This document shows positions 43,068 through 51,780 of a stretch of DNA of 64,000 bases, in pieces. The DNA comes from Haloferax marinisediminis. GTDB taxonomy: Archaea; Halobacteriota; Halobacteria; Halobacteriales; Haloferacaceae. How positions within the stretch are numbered: position 1 is the first letter of the stretch; each line of letters opens with the position of its first letter. The DNA is taken from contig NZ_WKJP01000001.1 in NCBI RefSeq assembly GCF_009674585.1, forward strand, positions 186,001 to 250,000, in the 5' to 3' direction. The notes under the pieces are model-generated. The model saw only the letters and a program-made list of their open reading frames with translations, had not been told where the DNA came from and made no database searches. The translations under genes were made by a program, and so were the position numbers.

Positions 43068-43940
43068 ATGCTCCGTCTGGCGGTGACGACCAACAGCGAG
43101 ACGTTCGAGCGGATGCGCGAGCCGCTCGCCGCGCGTGGCATCGACGTCGGACACCTCCGCGCCAAAGAGTTCGCACTCGACCTCTCGACGCCGCCGAGTG
43201 ACGAGTTCGACGTCGGATTCGTCTACCCCACTCGGCCGATGGAGGGAGGCGTCGTCGCGGCGAGATACGACATCCCGTGGGTGAACACGCGCGACGACGT
43301 CCTGACCTCGCGAAACAAGGCGGGTGTCATCGCAGCACTCTCGCGAGCGAACATCCCCGTCCTCCGAAGCGTCTACGTCTCGAACCCGACTACCGACGCG
43401 TCGCTCATGGAGGCCATCGACCGGGCGAACTTCGACTACCCCGTCGTCGTCAAGCCGAACTCGACGACCCGCGGTGTCGGCATCGCAAAAGCCCACGACC
43501 CCGACTCGCTGTCGGGCCTCGTCGACCACCTGAACCTCGTCCACGACTACCGAGCGACCGGCGACAAATCGTATCTCGTCCAAGAGTGGCTTCCGGACGC
43601 TCGTGATTACCGCGCGATGGTCGTCGACGGAACAGTGGTCGGTGCAGTCGAACGTCGTCTACCCGAGCGCGCACGCGCAGACGGGCGATGGAAACACAAC
43701 GTCCACCGCGGGGCCGACGCAGTCGGCGTCGACCTCCCCGAAACACACCGACGCCTCGCGGAGTCGGTCGCCGAGGAACTGGGCATCCGCTATCTCGGTG
43801 TCGACCTCCTCGAGTCGGGAGACCGTCTCGTCGTCTCGGAGACGAACGCGCGGCCAACCATCGACGACGACACGAAGTACGACGACGACTTCTTCGACCG
43901 ACTGGCAGCGCTGGTCGAACAGGTTGCGAAAAACTCGTAA
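43068..43940 (+). CDS. RimK-like ATP-grasp ligase
   Basis: A 290-residue ATP-grasp enzyme. ATP-binding segments include YPVVVKPNSTTRGVGIAKAH and YLVQEWLPDARDYRAMVVDG; the metal-binding end is LGVDLLESGDRLVVSETNAR. RimK-type enzymes add glutamate or related groups to carboxylates; candidates in archaea include LysX, coenzyme F420 ligase and lysine-carrier ligases. No partner settles the substrate. It lies 60 bases after rpl10e on the same strand. Confidence 0.87.
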   Translation: MLRLAVTTNSETFERMREPLAARGIDVGHLRAKEFALDLSTPPSDEFDVGFVYPTRPMEGGVVAARYDIPWVNTRDDVLTSRNKAGVIAALSRANIPVLRSVYVSNPTTDASLMEAIDRANFDYPVVVKPNSTTRGVGIAKAHDPDSLSGLVDHLNLVHDYRATGDKSYLVQEWLPDARDYRAMVVDGTVVGAVERRLPERARADGRWKHNVHRGADAVGVDLPETHRRLAESVAEELGIRYLGVDLLESGDRLVVSETNARPTIDDDTKYDDDFFDRLAALVEQVAKNS

Positions 43941-43961
43941 TGCTGCCGTCTCGGTCGCCGA

Positions 43962-44324
43962 TTACTCGACGTCGATAGCGGCAGAATCCTCAGCGCGGTC
44001 GAACGTGACCTGCAGGACGCCGTTGTTGAAGGTGGCTTTCGCGGAGTGTTCGTCGACGCGTGCCGGGAGGCGGATGCGTTCGTCGAACTCGCGGCGGTCA
44101 CCGGCGGCACTAATCGTCAGCGTTTCGCCATCGCACTTGAGGTCGATTGCGTCTTTGTCGACGCCTGGGAGGTCCGCGACGAGTCGAAGTGTAGAACCCT
44201 CATCATATACGTCGATGTGGGTTTCGGAGGCGAATCCAGCGTCCCCTCCGGTCATGTCATTCATCATCCGTTCGATTTCATCGAAGATGTTGTCGAACGG
44301 GTCGTCACGGTCGTCTCTGACCAT
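43962..44324 (-). CDS. Hsp20/alpha-crystallin small heat-shock protein
   Basis: A 120-residue chaperone. The alpha-crystallin domain runs from about residue 35 (THIDVYDEGSTLRLVADLPG) to RIRLPARVDEHSAKATFNNG and GVLQVTFDR; it binds unfolding proteins as an oligomer. The C-terminal IxI motif is represented only by AIDVE. ATG at 44324 (MVRDDRDDPFDN) begins the family N-terminus. An 11-base palindrome GTGACAGTCAC sits 41-51 bases upstream of the start and may be an operator. Confidence 0.93.
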   Translation of the reverse strand: MVRDDRDDPFDNIFDEIERMMNDMTGGDAGFASETHIDVYDEGSTLRLVADLPGVDKDAIDLKCDGETLTISAAGDRREFDERIRLPARVDEHSAKATFNNGVLQVTFDRAEDSAAIDVE

Positions 44325-44364
44325 GGGGGCCGCTATGAAATCGGAGGATAAAACGTTTCTGCCT

Positions 44365-44375
44365 GTGACAGTCAC
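44365..44375. promoter_or_regulatory. Palindrome GTGACAGTCAC upstream of the Hsp20 gene
   Basis: Arms GTGAC and GTCAC around a central A, located where a regulator or promoter element of the minus-strand Hsp20 gene would be. The same 11 bases occur at 8907-8917, upstream of the LVIVD gene. Confidence 0.5.
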
Positions 44376-44534
44376 TTGGCAACGAATCGCCACAAATTCG
44401 CCGTGTGACGGCCTCTCCCCACCGCCTCGCTTCTCGACAATCCCGTGCGATATTGACCGGTTGTGATTGTTTGTGTAGCTATTATGACCGAGTATGAAAG
44501 GTAACGTTCGATTTGGTCGGATTTACCGAAACAG

Positions 44535-44540
44535 ATATAC
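44535..44540 (+). promoter_or_regulatory. TATA box of the type I GAPDH gene
   Basis: TATAC in ACAGATATAC lies about 40 bases before the ATG at 44579, placing transcription start around 44564 with a leader of about 15 bases. Confidence 0.55.
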
Positions 44541-44578
44541 TGCTTGCACAGTGATTTGGAGGTAGGAACTACTCAAAT

Positions 44579-45631
44579 ATGAGTGAAAAATCCTACCTCA
44601 GCGCGGGCGAGAACGTGGACGAGTCGGACGTGGTGCGGGTGGCACTCAACGGCTTCGGCCGAATCGGTCGGAACATCTTCCGTGCCGTCCTCGACAACCC
44701 GACGGTCGAACTGGTCGCAATCAACGACGTCATGGACTTCGACGACATGGCGTACCTCGCAAAGTACGACTCCGTCATGGGTCGTCTCGATGGCGTCAAG
44801 CGTGAAGGCGACTCCCTGACCATCGGCGGCACGTCGGTTGGACTCTACAACGTTCAGTCCCCAGCAGAACTGCCGTGGGGCGAACTCGACGTCGACGTCG
44901 CCCTCGAATGTACCGGCATCTTCCGTACGAAGGAAGACGCCTCGTCCCACCTCGAAGCAGGTGCAGACAAGGTCGTCATCTCGGCACCGCCGAAGGGTGA
45001 CGAGCCAGTCAAGCAGCTCGTCTACGGTGTCAACCACGACGAGTACGACGGCGAAGACATCGTCTCCAACGCCTCCTGTACGACGAACTCCGTCACGCCG
45101 GTCGCGAAGGTTCTCGACGACGAGTTCGGCATCGAGAACGGTCTCATGACGACCGTCCACGCCTACACGGGGAGCCAGAACCTCATCGACGGCCCACACG
45201 GCAAGCAGCGCCGTGGCCGTGCTGCCGCCGAGAACATCGTCCCGACGACGACGGGCGCCGCACAGGCCGCCACCGAGATTCTGCCCCAGCTCGACGGCAA
45301 ACTCGACGGCATGGCGATTCGCGTCCCCGTCCCGAACGGCTCGCTCACCGAACTCGTCGTGAGCCTCGAAGAGAAGCCGTCGGTCGAAGAAATCAACGAC
45401 GCCTTCCGCGCGGCTGCTGACTCCGGCCCGCTCGCCGGTGTCCTCGGCTACACCGACGACGAAGTCACCTCCCGCGACATCCTCGGTCTGCCGTTCTCCA
45501 GCACCGTCGACCTCAACACGACCAACCAGGTCAACGACGGTGGCCTCTACAAGATTCTGACGTGGTACGACAACGAGTACGGCTTCTCCAACCGGATGCT
45601 CGACATGGCGTCGTTCATCAAGCCCGAGTAA
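44579..45631 (+). CDS. gapI: Glyceraldehyde-3-phosphate dehydrogenase, type I
   Basis: A 350-residue, bacterial-type GAPDH. NAD-binding GFGRIGRNIFRA near residue 24, catalytic Cys167 in NASCTTNSVTP, and the C-terminal WYDNEYGFSNRMLDMASFIK. Made in Haloferax during sugar breakdown (semi-phosphorylated Entner-Doudoroff), where this form is glycolytic. An N-terminal extension of about 20 residues precedes the Rossmann fold. Pgk follows 770 bases on, with a lipoprotein gene between. A second, unrelated type II GAPDH is at 49517-50584. Confidence 0.95.
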   Translation: MSEKSYLSAGENVDESDVVRVALNGFGRIGRNIFRAVLDNPTVELVAINDVMDFDDMAYLAKYDSVMGRLDGVKREGDSLTIGGTSVGLYNVQSPAELPWGELDVDVALECTGIFRTKEDASSHLEAGADKVVISAPPKGDEPVKQLVYGVNHDEYDGEDIVSNASCTTNSVTPVAKVLDDEFGIENGLMTTVHAYTGSQNLIDGPHGKQRRGRAAAENIVPTTTGAAQAATEILPQLDGKLDGMAIRVPVPNGSLTELVVSLEEKPSVEEINDAFRAAADSGPLAGVLGYTDDEVTSRDILGLPFSSTVDLNTTNQVNDGGLYKILTWYDNEYGFSNRMLDMASFIKPE

Positions 45632-45772
45632 CCGACACACTCGCTTCGCCCCCTCTTCGCCTCTCTTCGTTTTTGGGCCGGCTAGCCTGTTGGCTACGTC
45701 GCGCCGTCGTTTCCTCACCGTCGACCGACGGCCAGCGCAAGAACGATACAACAGGCGCATGACGTCCACGTG

Positions 45773-46339
45773 ATGCGCCGCCGACAGTTCCTCCCCGCAC
45801 TTGTTGCGACGGTCGTTCCCCTCGCTGGGTGTGCCGCGCCGACGACGTCGACGCCGACGCCGCTCTCTGACCCCGGAGAAGGAGACATTCGTGGCCAGTC
45901 GTCTCTCGTCTACCGCCGCGACGGGGAGCGCCTCGTCGAGTTCAGCGTCAACGCATTCGATACCGGCGACGACGTCTCCGTGAACGACGTGGCTCCGTTC
46001 GACGTCTACGTCGAACGTGGCGAGCGGGTTTCGTTCGACTCGGTTCGGTACGCGTTTACCACGAGTTCCCCCGGCATGCACCCCGTCGTGTACGTGCAGA
46101 AAACCGGGACGACCGAATTCCCGCCGTTCACGTTCGTCGAGTCCGGACAGAGGAACGCGACGATTCTCCAGATAGACGAGTTCGACGAGGTCGACTTCGC
46201 CCAGTTCCCCTTGCACTTTCTCTTGTCAGACGACGAGTTGCCGACGGAACTGACGGTCGCGGCCCGAATCGTCGTGGCCGAACGCGACGGCGGTCGTCGA
46301 TACGTCGCCGAACCGACCGTGACGGTCGAACTCGACTAG
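45773..46339 (+). CDS. Hypothetical lipoprotein between gapI and pgk
   Basis: A 188-residue exported protein. The start MRRRQFLPALVATVVPLAGC combines an Arg-rich Tat-like N-terminus with a lipobox (LAGC). The mature part is a beta-rich domain (VSVNDVAPFDVYVERGERVS, FPPFTFVESGQRNATILQID) of unknown family. ATG at 45773 is used; a GTG one codon upstream is possible. Function unknown. Confidence 0.82.
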   Translation: MRRRQFLPALVATVVPLAGCAAPTTSTPTPLSDPGEGDIRGQSSLVYRRDGERLVEFSVNAFDTGDDVSVNDVAPFDVYVERGERVSFDSVRYAFTTSSPGMHPVVYVQKTGTTEFPPFTFVESGQRNATILQIDEFDEVDFAQFPLHFLLSDDELPTELTVAARIVVAERDGGRRYVAEPTVTVELD

Positions 46340-46399
46340 CGGGGCGGCCCTCGTCCGTTTTGCCCACGACTAAGTGACTCGCCTACGTTCCCTCGCGTG

Positions 46400-47608
46400 A
46401 TGACCTTCAAGACGCTCGACGACCTCGAACCCGGCCAGCGTGTCCTCGTCCGCCTCGACCTCAACTCCCCCGTCGAGGACGGCGAAGTACAGGACAACCG
46501 CCGGTTCGACCGACACGCGACGACGGTGAAGGAACTCGCCGAACGTGGCGACGAAGTCGTCCTCATGGCACATCAGGGCCGACCCGGTGGCGACGACTTC
46601 GTCTCGCTCGAACAGCACGCCGACATCCTCGCTGGTCACGTCGGGAAGGATGTCGAGTTCGTCGCCGACACCTACGGTGACGACGCTATCGACGCCATCG
46701 AGTCGCTCGAATCGGGCGAGATTCTGCTCCTCGAAAACACACGGATGTGTGACGAGGAACTCCCCGAAGAAGACCCCGAAGTCAAAGCAGACACCGAGTT
46801 CGTCCAGACGCTCGCACCACACTTCGACGCGTACATCAACGACGCCTACTCTGCTGCACACCGCTCGCACGCCTCCCTCGTCGGATTCGCGCTCGAACTG
46901 CCCGCGTACGCGGGGCGCGTGATGGAGACCGAGTACGAGGCGAACTCCTCCATCGCAACCCGTGAGTTCGAGGGGCAGGTCACGATGGTCGTCGGTGGCA
47001 CGAAAGCGACCGACGTCATCAACGTGATGAACAACCTCGGCGACAAGGTCGACCAGTTCTTGCTGGGCGGCATCGCGGGTGAACTGTTCCTCCGCGCCGC
47101 CGGCAACGACGTCGGATTCGACCTCGAAGGCATGGACTTCTTCGACGACCAGTGGGAGGCAAACCGCGAGACCATCGAGTCGCTCCTCGACGAGCGTGGC
47201 GACCAAATCAAACTCGCCGTCGACCTCGCCTACGAGGACGATACCGACGAACGCGCCGAAATCGCAGTCGCCGACATCGACGAGAAAGACCGCGCCTACC
47301 TCGACGTCGGGTCGATGACTGTCGACGAGTACGACCCCATCATCCGCGACTCCGAGGCCGTCTTCGTGAAGGGCGCACTCGGACTGTTCGAAGACGAGCG
47401 CTTCTCGGTCGGCACTGTCGGCGTCCTCCGCGCCATCTCCGAGACCGACTGCTTCTCGGTCGTCGGCGGCGGCGACACCTCGCGCGCCATCGAGATGTAC
47501 GGCATGGACGAAGCTGACTTCGGCCACGTCTCCATCGCCGGTGGCGCGTACATCCGTGCGCTCACGGGTGCGCCACTGGCCGGCGTGGAAGTGCTGAAGC
47601 AGGACTAA
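46400..47608 (+). CDS. pgk: Phosphoglycerate kinase
   Basis: A 402-residue enzyme exchanging phosphate between 1,3-bisphosphoglycerate and ADP. Substrate-binding RLDLNSPVEDGEVQDNRRFD near the N-terminus, LMAHQGRPGG, LLLENTRMCDEE, and the nucleotide-binding C-terminal VVGGGDTSRAIE. Serves both glycolysis and gluconeogenesis together with the two GAPDHs nearby. ATG at 46400 lies 60 bases after the lipoprotein gene. Confidence 0.96.
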   Translation: MTFKTLDDLEPGQRVLVRLDLNSPVEDGEVQDNRRFDRHATTVKELAERGDEVVLMAHQGRPGGDDFVSLEQHADILAGHVGKDVEFVADTYGDDAIDAIESLESGEILLLENTRMCDEELPEEDPEVKADTEFVQTLAPHFDAYINDAYSAAHRSHASLVGFALELPAYAGRVMETEYEANSSIATREFEGQVTMVVGGTKATDVINVMNNLGDKVDQFLLGGIAGELFLRAAGNDVGFDLEGMDFFDDQWEANRETIESLLDERGDQIKLAVDLAYEDDTDERAEIAVADIDEKDRAYLDVGSMTVDEYDPIIRDSEAVFVKGALGLFEDERFSVGTVGVLRAISETDCFSVVGGGDTSRAIEMYGMDEADFGHVSIAGGAYIRALTGAPLAGVEVLKQD

Positions 47609-47623
47609 GCACCGACTGTTGCG

Positions 47624-47629
47624 TTTTTT
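47624..47629 (+). terminator. Poly-T terminator after pgk
   Basis: A six-T run lies 15 bases after the pgk stop, following GC-rich sequence. U-rich tracts end transcription in haloarchaea. Confidence 0.6.
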
Positions 47630-47722
47630 CGGTGACGACACTGGCGGAGAGACACAGCTCTCGTCTGCGCCGAGCGTGATAGCACACAAACAGTAATGAG
47701 GGGGCGACCTGAGCACGGTACT

Positions 47723-48904
47723 ATGCAGGATGCGTATCTCGTGGACGCCGTCCGGACCCCGTTTGGAAAGCGAAAGGGGGCGTTCAGTGACGTGCACCCA
47801 CAGGACCTCGCTGCGGAACCACTGCTCGCGCTGGAGGAACGTGTCGGGTTCGCGGGCGACGAAGACCCAGAGGACGTCATCTACGGGTGTGTCACCCCCA
47901 TCGGCGAACAGGGGATGAACATCGGCCGCTTGGCACCGATGGTCGCTGGGTGGGGAGACCGCATCCCCGGAGTGCAGCTCAACCGAATGTGTGGCTCCGG
48001 CCAACAGGCCATCAACTTCGCGGCGGGACAGATCCGGGGTGGGATGCACGACGTGCTCGTCGCCGGTGGGGTCGAACACATGACACGAGTCCCGATGGCG
48101 TCGGACTCCGCCGTCGACCGACTGACGTTCGCCGACCCAGCGAACGTGTCTGAGACGTACTTCGACCACTTCGACGAACTCACCTCGCAAGGAGAAGGTG
48201 CCGAACGAATCGCAACGCAGTGGGAACTCTCACGAGAAGCCGTCGACCAGATTGCCGTGGACTCGCAGTCACGCTGGGGACGTGCCGCAGCGGCCGGAAA
48301 GTACGACGAACAGGTCGTCCCGGTCGAAGTGGAAACAGACGGCGAGACACGCGTCGTCACCGAGGATGAACATCCACGACCGAACACAGACATGGAGACG
48401 CTCGGAACCCTCCCGCTCGCGTTCCGTGAGGAAGGCGATGGCGTCATCCATCCCGGGAACGCCTCCGGTATCGTCGATGGCGCGGCGGCCACGCTCGTCG
48501 CATCCGGAAACGCGTGCGAAGAATACGGCTGGGAGCCGATGGCGCGAATCGTCGATACACACGTCGTCGGCGTCGACCCGAAGACGATGCTGACGGGTCC
48601 GATACCCGCGACGAACGAGATACTCGCCGATAACGGCCTCGAAATAGACGACATCGACCGATTCGAAGTGAACGAGGCGTTCGCCTCCGTCATCGGTGCG
48701 TGGCTCGAAGAAACCGGCGCGGACTGGGAGAAAACGAACGTCTGGGGTGGCGCAATCGCTCACGGACATCCGCTCGGTGCCACCGGTGCGGCGCTTCTCG
48801 GAAAACTCGCGTATCAACTCGAAGACTGTGGAGGGCAGTACGGCCTCTGTACGATGTGTATCGGCTTCGGACAGGGAATCGCGACGATTATCGAACGGGT
48901 CTGA
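47723..48904 (+). CDS. Thiolase family acetyl-CoA acyltransferase
   Basis: A 393-residue thiolase. Active-site residues are complete: nucleophile Cys90 in NRMCGSGQQAIN, His in GGAIAHGHPLGATG and the second Cys in CTMCIGFGQG. It condenses or cleaves acyl-CoA, in fatty-acid degradation, acetoacetyl-CoA formation for mevalonate, or polyhydroxyalkanoate synthesis; context does not discriminate. ATG at 47723 starts the conserved YLVDAVRTPFGKRKG; an upstream start would add nine residues. Confidence 0.93.
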   Translation: MQDAYLVDAVRTPFGKRKGAFSDVHPQDLAAEPLLALEERVGFAGDEDPEDVIYGCVTPIGEQGMNIGRLAPMVAGWGDRIPGVQLNRMCGSGQQAINFAAGQIRGGMHDVLVAGGVEHMTRVPMASDSAVDRLTFADPANVSETYFDHFDELTSQGEGAERIATQWELSREAVDQIAVDSQSRWGRAAAAGKYDEQVVPVEVETDGETRVVTEDEHPRPNTDMETLGTLPLAFREEGDGVIHPGNASGIVDGAAATLVASGNACEEYGWEPMARIVDTHVVGVDPKTMLTGPIPATNEILADNGLEIDDIDRFEVNEAFASVIGAWLEETGADWEKTNVWGGAIAHGHPLGATGAALLGKLAYQLEDCGGQYGLCTMCIGFGQGIATIIERV

Positions 48905-48970
48905 GGACGACTCTCCCGTCCGAATCGGTATCGACCAAGTTTGAAACCCGATGCCGACGAATCGTGAGCC

Positions 48971-49459
48971 ATGAAACTCGGCGTCGTCTCGGACACACAC
49001 GACAACCTCGACTATGTCGAAGCAGCAGTCTCACACTTCGAAGCAGAAGGCGTGGACGTCGTCGTCCACTGCGGCGACATCGTCGCGCCCTTCTCGGCAA
49101 CACCGTTCGACGCTGACTTCGAGTTCCACGCCGTCCGCGGCAACAACGACGGCGAGTGGAAACTCCGCGAGATAGTCGAATCGTTCGGAACCTACCACGA
49201 CGACTTCGCGCACCTCACTCTCGACGGGCAGGATATCGCGGTCTACCACGGAACCGAAGCGGGCCTCGTCGACGCTCTCGTCGACTCGGCGACCTACGAC
49301 TACGTCCTCCGCGGACACACCCACGAGAAGACGCTCGACGACCGCGGTGGGACGACACACATCAACCCCGGTGGACTGCCGATTCCGGGCGCAGACGAGG
49401 CGTTCCACGTCGCCGTCGTGGACCTCGGTACTGGAAACGTCTCGTTCGAGTCACTCTAA
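48971..49459 (+). CDS. Calcineurin-like metallophosphoesterase (YfcE/MJ0936 type)
   Basis: A 162-residue phosphodiesterase. All metal motifs are present: SDTHDNLDYVE, HCGDIVAPF, RGNNDGEW, YHGTEAG and RGHTHEKT. Small archaeal members hydrolyse model phosphodiesters; the natural substrate is unknown. Leaderless start likely. It follows the thiolase by 66 bases. Confidence 0.92.
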   Translation: MKLGVVSDTHDNLDYVEAAVSHFEAEGVDVVVHCGDIVAPFSATPFDADFEFHAVRGNNDGEWKLREIVESFGTYHDDFAHLTLDGQDIAVYHGTEAGLVDALVDSATYDYVLRGHTHEKTLDDRGGTTHINPGGLPIPGADEAFHVAVVDLGTGNVSFESL

Positions 49460-49516
49460 CGCGGTGAATCGAGAGAGGGGGAACGAAAAAGTGGGGGTGA
49501 ACAGACGATTCGCCGA

Positions 49517-50584
49517 TTAGTCGTCGGCGAACTCCGCACGCGCCTGCTCAGAGAACCCAGAAGGGTCGCCAGAGATGCCGACACCGATTTTGCGGTCGGT
49601 GAGTTCCATACTCGTCTTCTGGTCTTCGAGTTCGAACATCGCGCGAATCGCGTCGACGTTCTCGGGGATGACGTCGGACTCCTGGTGGATGGCCTGGAAC
49701 AAGTAGAGGTCACGGCCGTTCACGCCGATAGACTCGCCCCAGACACAGTTCTCCCAGAGGTCACCACGCGGGCGTTCGGCGTCGAGTGCGAGGTCCTTGA
49801 GTTTGCCAGCGCCGTCGATACCGAGGCCTTCCGGAATGACGTAGATTCGGTTTTCGCCTTCGAGCAGTTGGCGGACGTGGGCACCCGTCACGTCGTCTTC
49901 GAGGGTGACGTTGAGGGCGTGGACGTGCATCAGGGTCGCCGGCACCTTCAGCCCGAGCGTGTCGATTTCGAGGTCGGGGAAGATGGTCTTCACGTCGGGA
50001 CCGTGGTGCGATGGTACCTTGATTGGGTCCGGGAGGATGTCGTTGATTGGTCCCCGAGAGTTCTGGCCGGGGTCGCCACCGCGGCGGACGAGCGTCGCGC
50101 GGACCTTCTCGACACCGTACTCCTCTTCGAGGGGAGCGATGATGCGGGAGAGGCCGGTCGTGTTACACGAGACGACGCGGACGTAGTCGGCGTCGCGGGC
50201 GGCGTCGTAGTTCGAACGTGCGTTGAAACTCACTTCGGCGACATCAGCGTCTTCGCCGCCTTGGAAGATTGCAGGCGTGTGGTGGGTCTCGTACAGTTCT
50301 CGGTTCTTCGCACCGATGCCAGACGGCGTACAGTCGACGATGACGTCCGCTTCGGCGACGAGTTCGTCTACTTCACCGGCGAGTTCGATGCCGGCCTCGC
50401 CAAACAGCGGTGCACGCTTGGGAATTGCTGCGTACATCGGGTACCCGCGTTTGACGGCAGTGTGCGCTTCGAAGTTGGGTTGCGTCTTGGCCACGCCGAT
50501 AATTTCCATATCGGGTTGCGCCTCGACCGCGTCGGCGACGCGCTTCCCGATTGTACCGTAGCCGTTGACACCCACTCGTATCAT
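49517..50584 (-). CDS. gapII: Glyceraldehyde-3-phosphate dehydrogenase, type II (archaeal)
   Basis: A 355-residue archaeal-type GAPDH. NAD(P)-binding [14 protein letters not shown] at the N-terminus and catalytic Cys140 in [12 protein letters not shown], followed by [20 protein letters not shown] typical of type II enzymes. In Haloferax volcanii this isoform works in gluconeogenesis and the type I enzyme in sugar breakdown. Divergent from the aminopeptidase gene; the shared upstream region holds a candidate TrmB-type site. Confidence 0.95.
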   Translation of the reverse strand: MIRVGVNGYGTIGKRVADAVEAQPDMEIIGVAKTQPNFEAHTAVKRGYPMYAAIPKRAPLFGEAGIELAGEVDELVAEADVIVDCTPSGIGAKNRELYETHHTPAIFQGGEDADVAEVSFNARSNYDAARDADYVRVVSCNTTGLSRIIAPLEEEYGVEKVRATLVRRGGDPGQNSRGPINDILPDPIKVPSHHGPDVKTIFPDLEIDTLGLKVPATLMHVHALNVTLEDDVTGAHVRQLLEGENRIYVIPEGLGIDGAGKLKDLALDAERPRGDLWENCVWGESIGVNGRDLYLFQAIHQESDVIPENVDAIRAMFELEDQKTSMELTDRKIGVGISGDPSGFSEQARAEFADD

Positions 50585-50703
50585 AGATTACAGACGACTG
50601 TCGTCAACCATAGTTATTTCGATGGTTAATCGGCAGAAATTAACTCTCGGGCGAGTGAGTCACGGGATTATCTCTGAGGCGAGTGAAGTTGCTGAGACTG
50701 TAG

Positions 50704-50719
50704 TACGCGAACGCGAGTA
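50704..50719. promoter_or_regulatory. Candidate TrmB-type operator
   Basis: TACG, seven bases, GAGTA: one base off the TACT-N7/8-GAGTA motif that I recall for the haloarchaeal sugar regulator TrmB. It lies 120 bases upstream of gapII and 67 bases before the aminopeptidase start. Confidence 0.35.
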
Positions 50720-50785
50720 AACCAATAACTGGCCGGTGGCGTCGAGATGGGAACGCCTAACCCACACGGTATCGCAGAAAACCAC

Positions 50786-51745
50786 ATGACGACGGACGAC
50801 TCCGACCTCCGTGCCGCCAGCGAGACAGCAGTTCTCCAGTGTCTCGAACTCGACGCCGACGAATCGCTGCTCGTCGTCACCGACGACAAGCGCCAGCGCA
50901 TCGGTGAGGCGCTCTACGAGGTTGCGTGCGAGGTGACCGACGACGTGTCGATTATCCGCTACCCGCCGGGGAACCAACACGGCGAAGAACCGCCAGCACC
51001 CGTCGCCGCGGCCATGGCCGAAGCTGACGCCTTCCTCGCGCCGACGACGAAGAGTCTCAGTCACACTCGCGCACGCGGTACCGCCTGCGACGCCGGCGCT
51101 CGTGGGGCGACGCTCCCCGGCATCACCGAAGACGTGTTCGTCACCGGCCTCGACGCCGACTACGACCTCATCTACGACCACAGCAAGGCGATGTTGGAAG
51201 CCGTCGGCGACGCCGACGAGGTTCGTGTGACCACCGAGAAGGGCACGGACATCACGTTCGTCCGCGGCGACCGCGAGTGGCTTGCAGACACGGGTGACAT
51301 CTCCGAGTCCGGGTCGTTCTCGAATCTCCCCGCAGGCGAAATCTTCCTCAGCCCTGAATCCGCCACCGGCACGTACGTCGTCGACGGGACGATGATGCCT
51401 CACGGCCTCCTCGACGAGGGGCAAGACCTTCGCTTCGAAGTCAAAGACGGCTACGTCACCGAGATTTCGGACGACGACATCCGCGAACAGGTCGAGGCCG
51501 CCGCCGAGGAAGTCGGTCGAGACGCGTTCAACCTCGCCGAGATCGGCATCGGAACCAACGTCGGTGTGACCGACCTCGTCGGGTCTGTCCTCTTAGACGA
51601 GAAGGCCGCCGGCACGGTCCACATCGCCATCGGCGACGACGCGGGCATCGGTGGCGACACCGACGCACCGCTCCACCTCGACGGCATCATCCAGAACCCG
51701 ACGGTGTACGCCGACGGCGAGGAAGTCGAACTGCCGCAACCGTAG
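50786..51745 (+). CDS. Aminopeptidase-like protein (M29-like, leucyl aminopeptidase)
   Basis: A 319-residue soluble protein resembling the metal-dependent M29/leucyl aminopeptidase-like group in archaea. Conserved regions: PTTKSLSHTRARGTACDAGA, FSNLPAGEIFLSPESATGTY and AEIGIGTNVGVTDLVGSVLL, GTVHIAIGDDAGIGGDTDAP with candidate metal ligands. It may trim peptides. ATG at 50786 is preferred; an in-frame ATG at 50747 would add 13 residues. Confidence 0.75.
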   Translation: MTTDDSDLRAASETAVLQCLELDADESLLVVTDDKRQRIGEALYEVACEVTDDVSIIRYPPGNQHGEEPPAPVAAAMAEADAFLAPTTKSLSHTRARGTACDAGARGATLPGITEDVFVTGLDADYDLIYDHSKAMLEAVGDADEVRVTTEKGTDITFVRGDREWLADTGDISESGSFSNLPAGEIFLSPESATGTYVVDGTMMPHGLLDEGQDLRFEVKDGYVTEISDDDIREQVEAAAEEVGRDAFNLAEIGIGTNVGVTDLVGSVLLDEKAAGTVHIAIGDDAGIGGDTDAPLHLDGIIQNPTVYADGEEVELPQP

Positions 51746-51780
51746 ACTGTCACTCGAGCACCGACCGCTTCGTTCTTTCT

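Noticed and set aside
44479-44494. Possible TrmB site upstream of gapI
   Set aside because: Only the GAGTA half is intact; the other half (CTAT) does not fit TACT at the right spacing.
44573-46216. 547-codon minus-strand frame across gapI and the lipoprotein gene
   Set aside because: It lies antisense to a well-supported GAPDH and has shadow-type composition (Val/Asp/Arg-rich) without motifs.
46370-48190. 606-codon minus-strand frame across pgk and the thiolase
   Set aside because: It spans two convincing plus-strand genes with intact catalytic motifs; typical antisense open frame.
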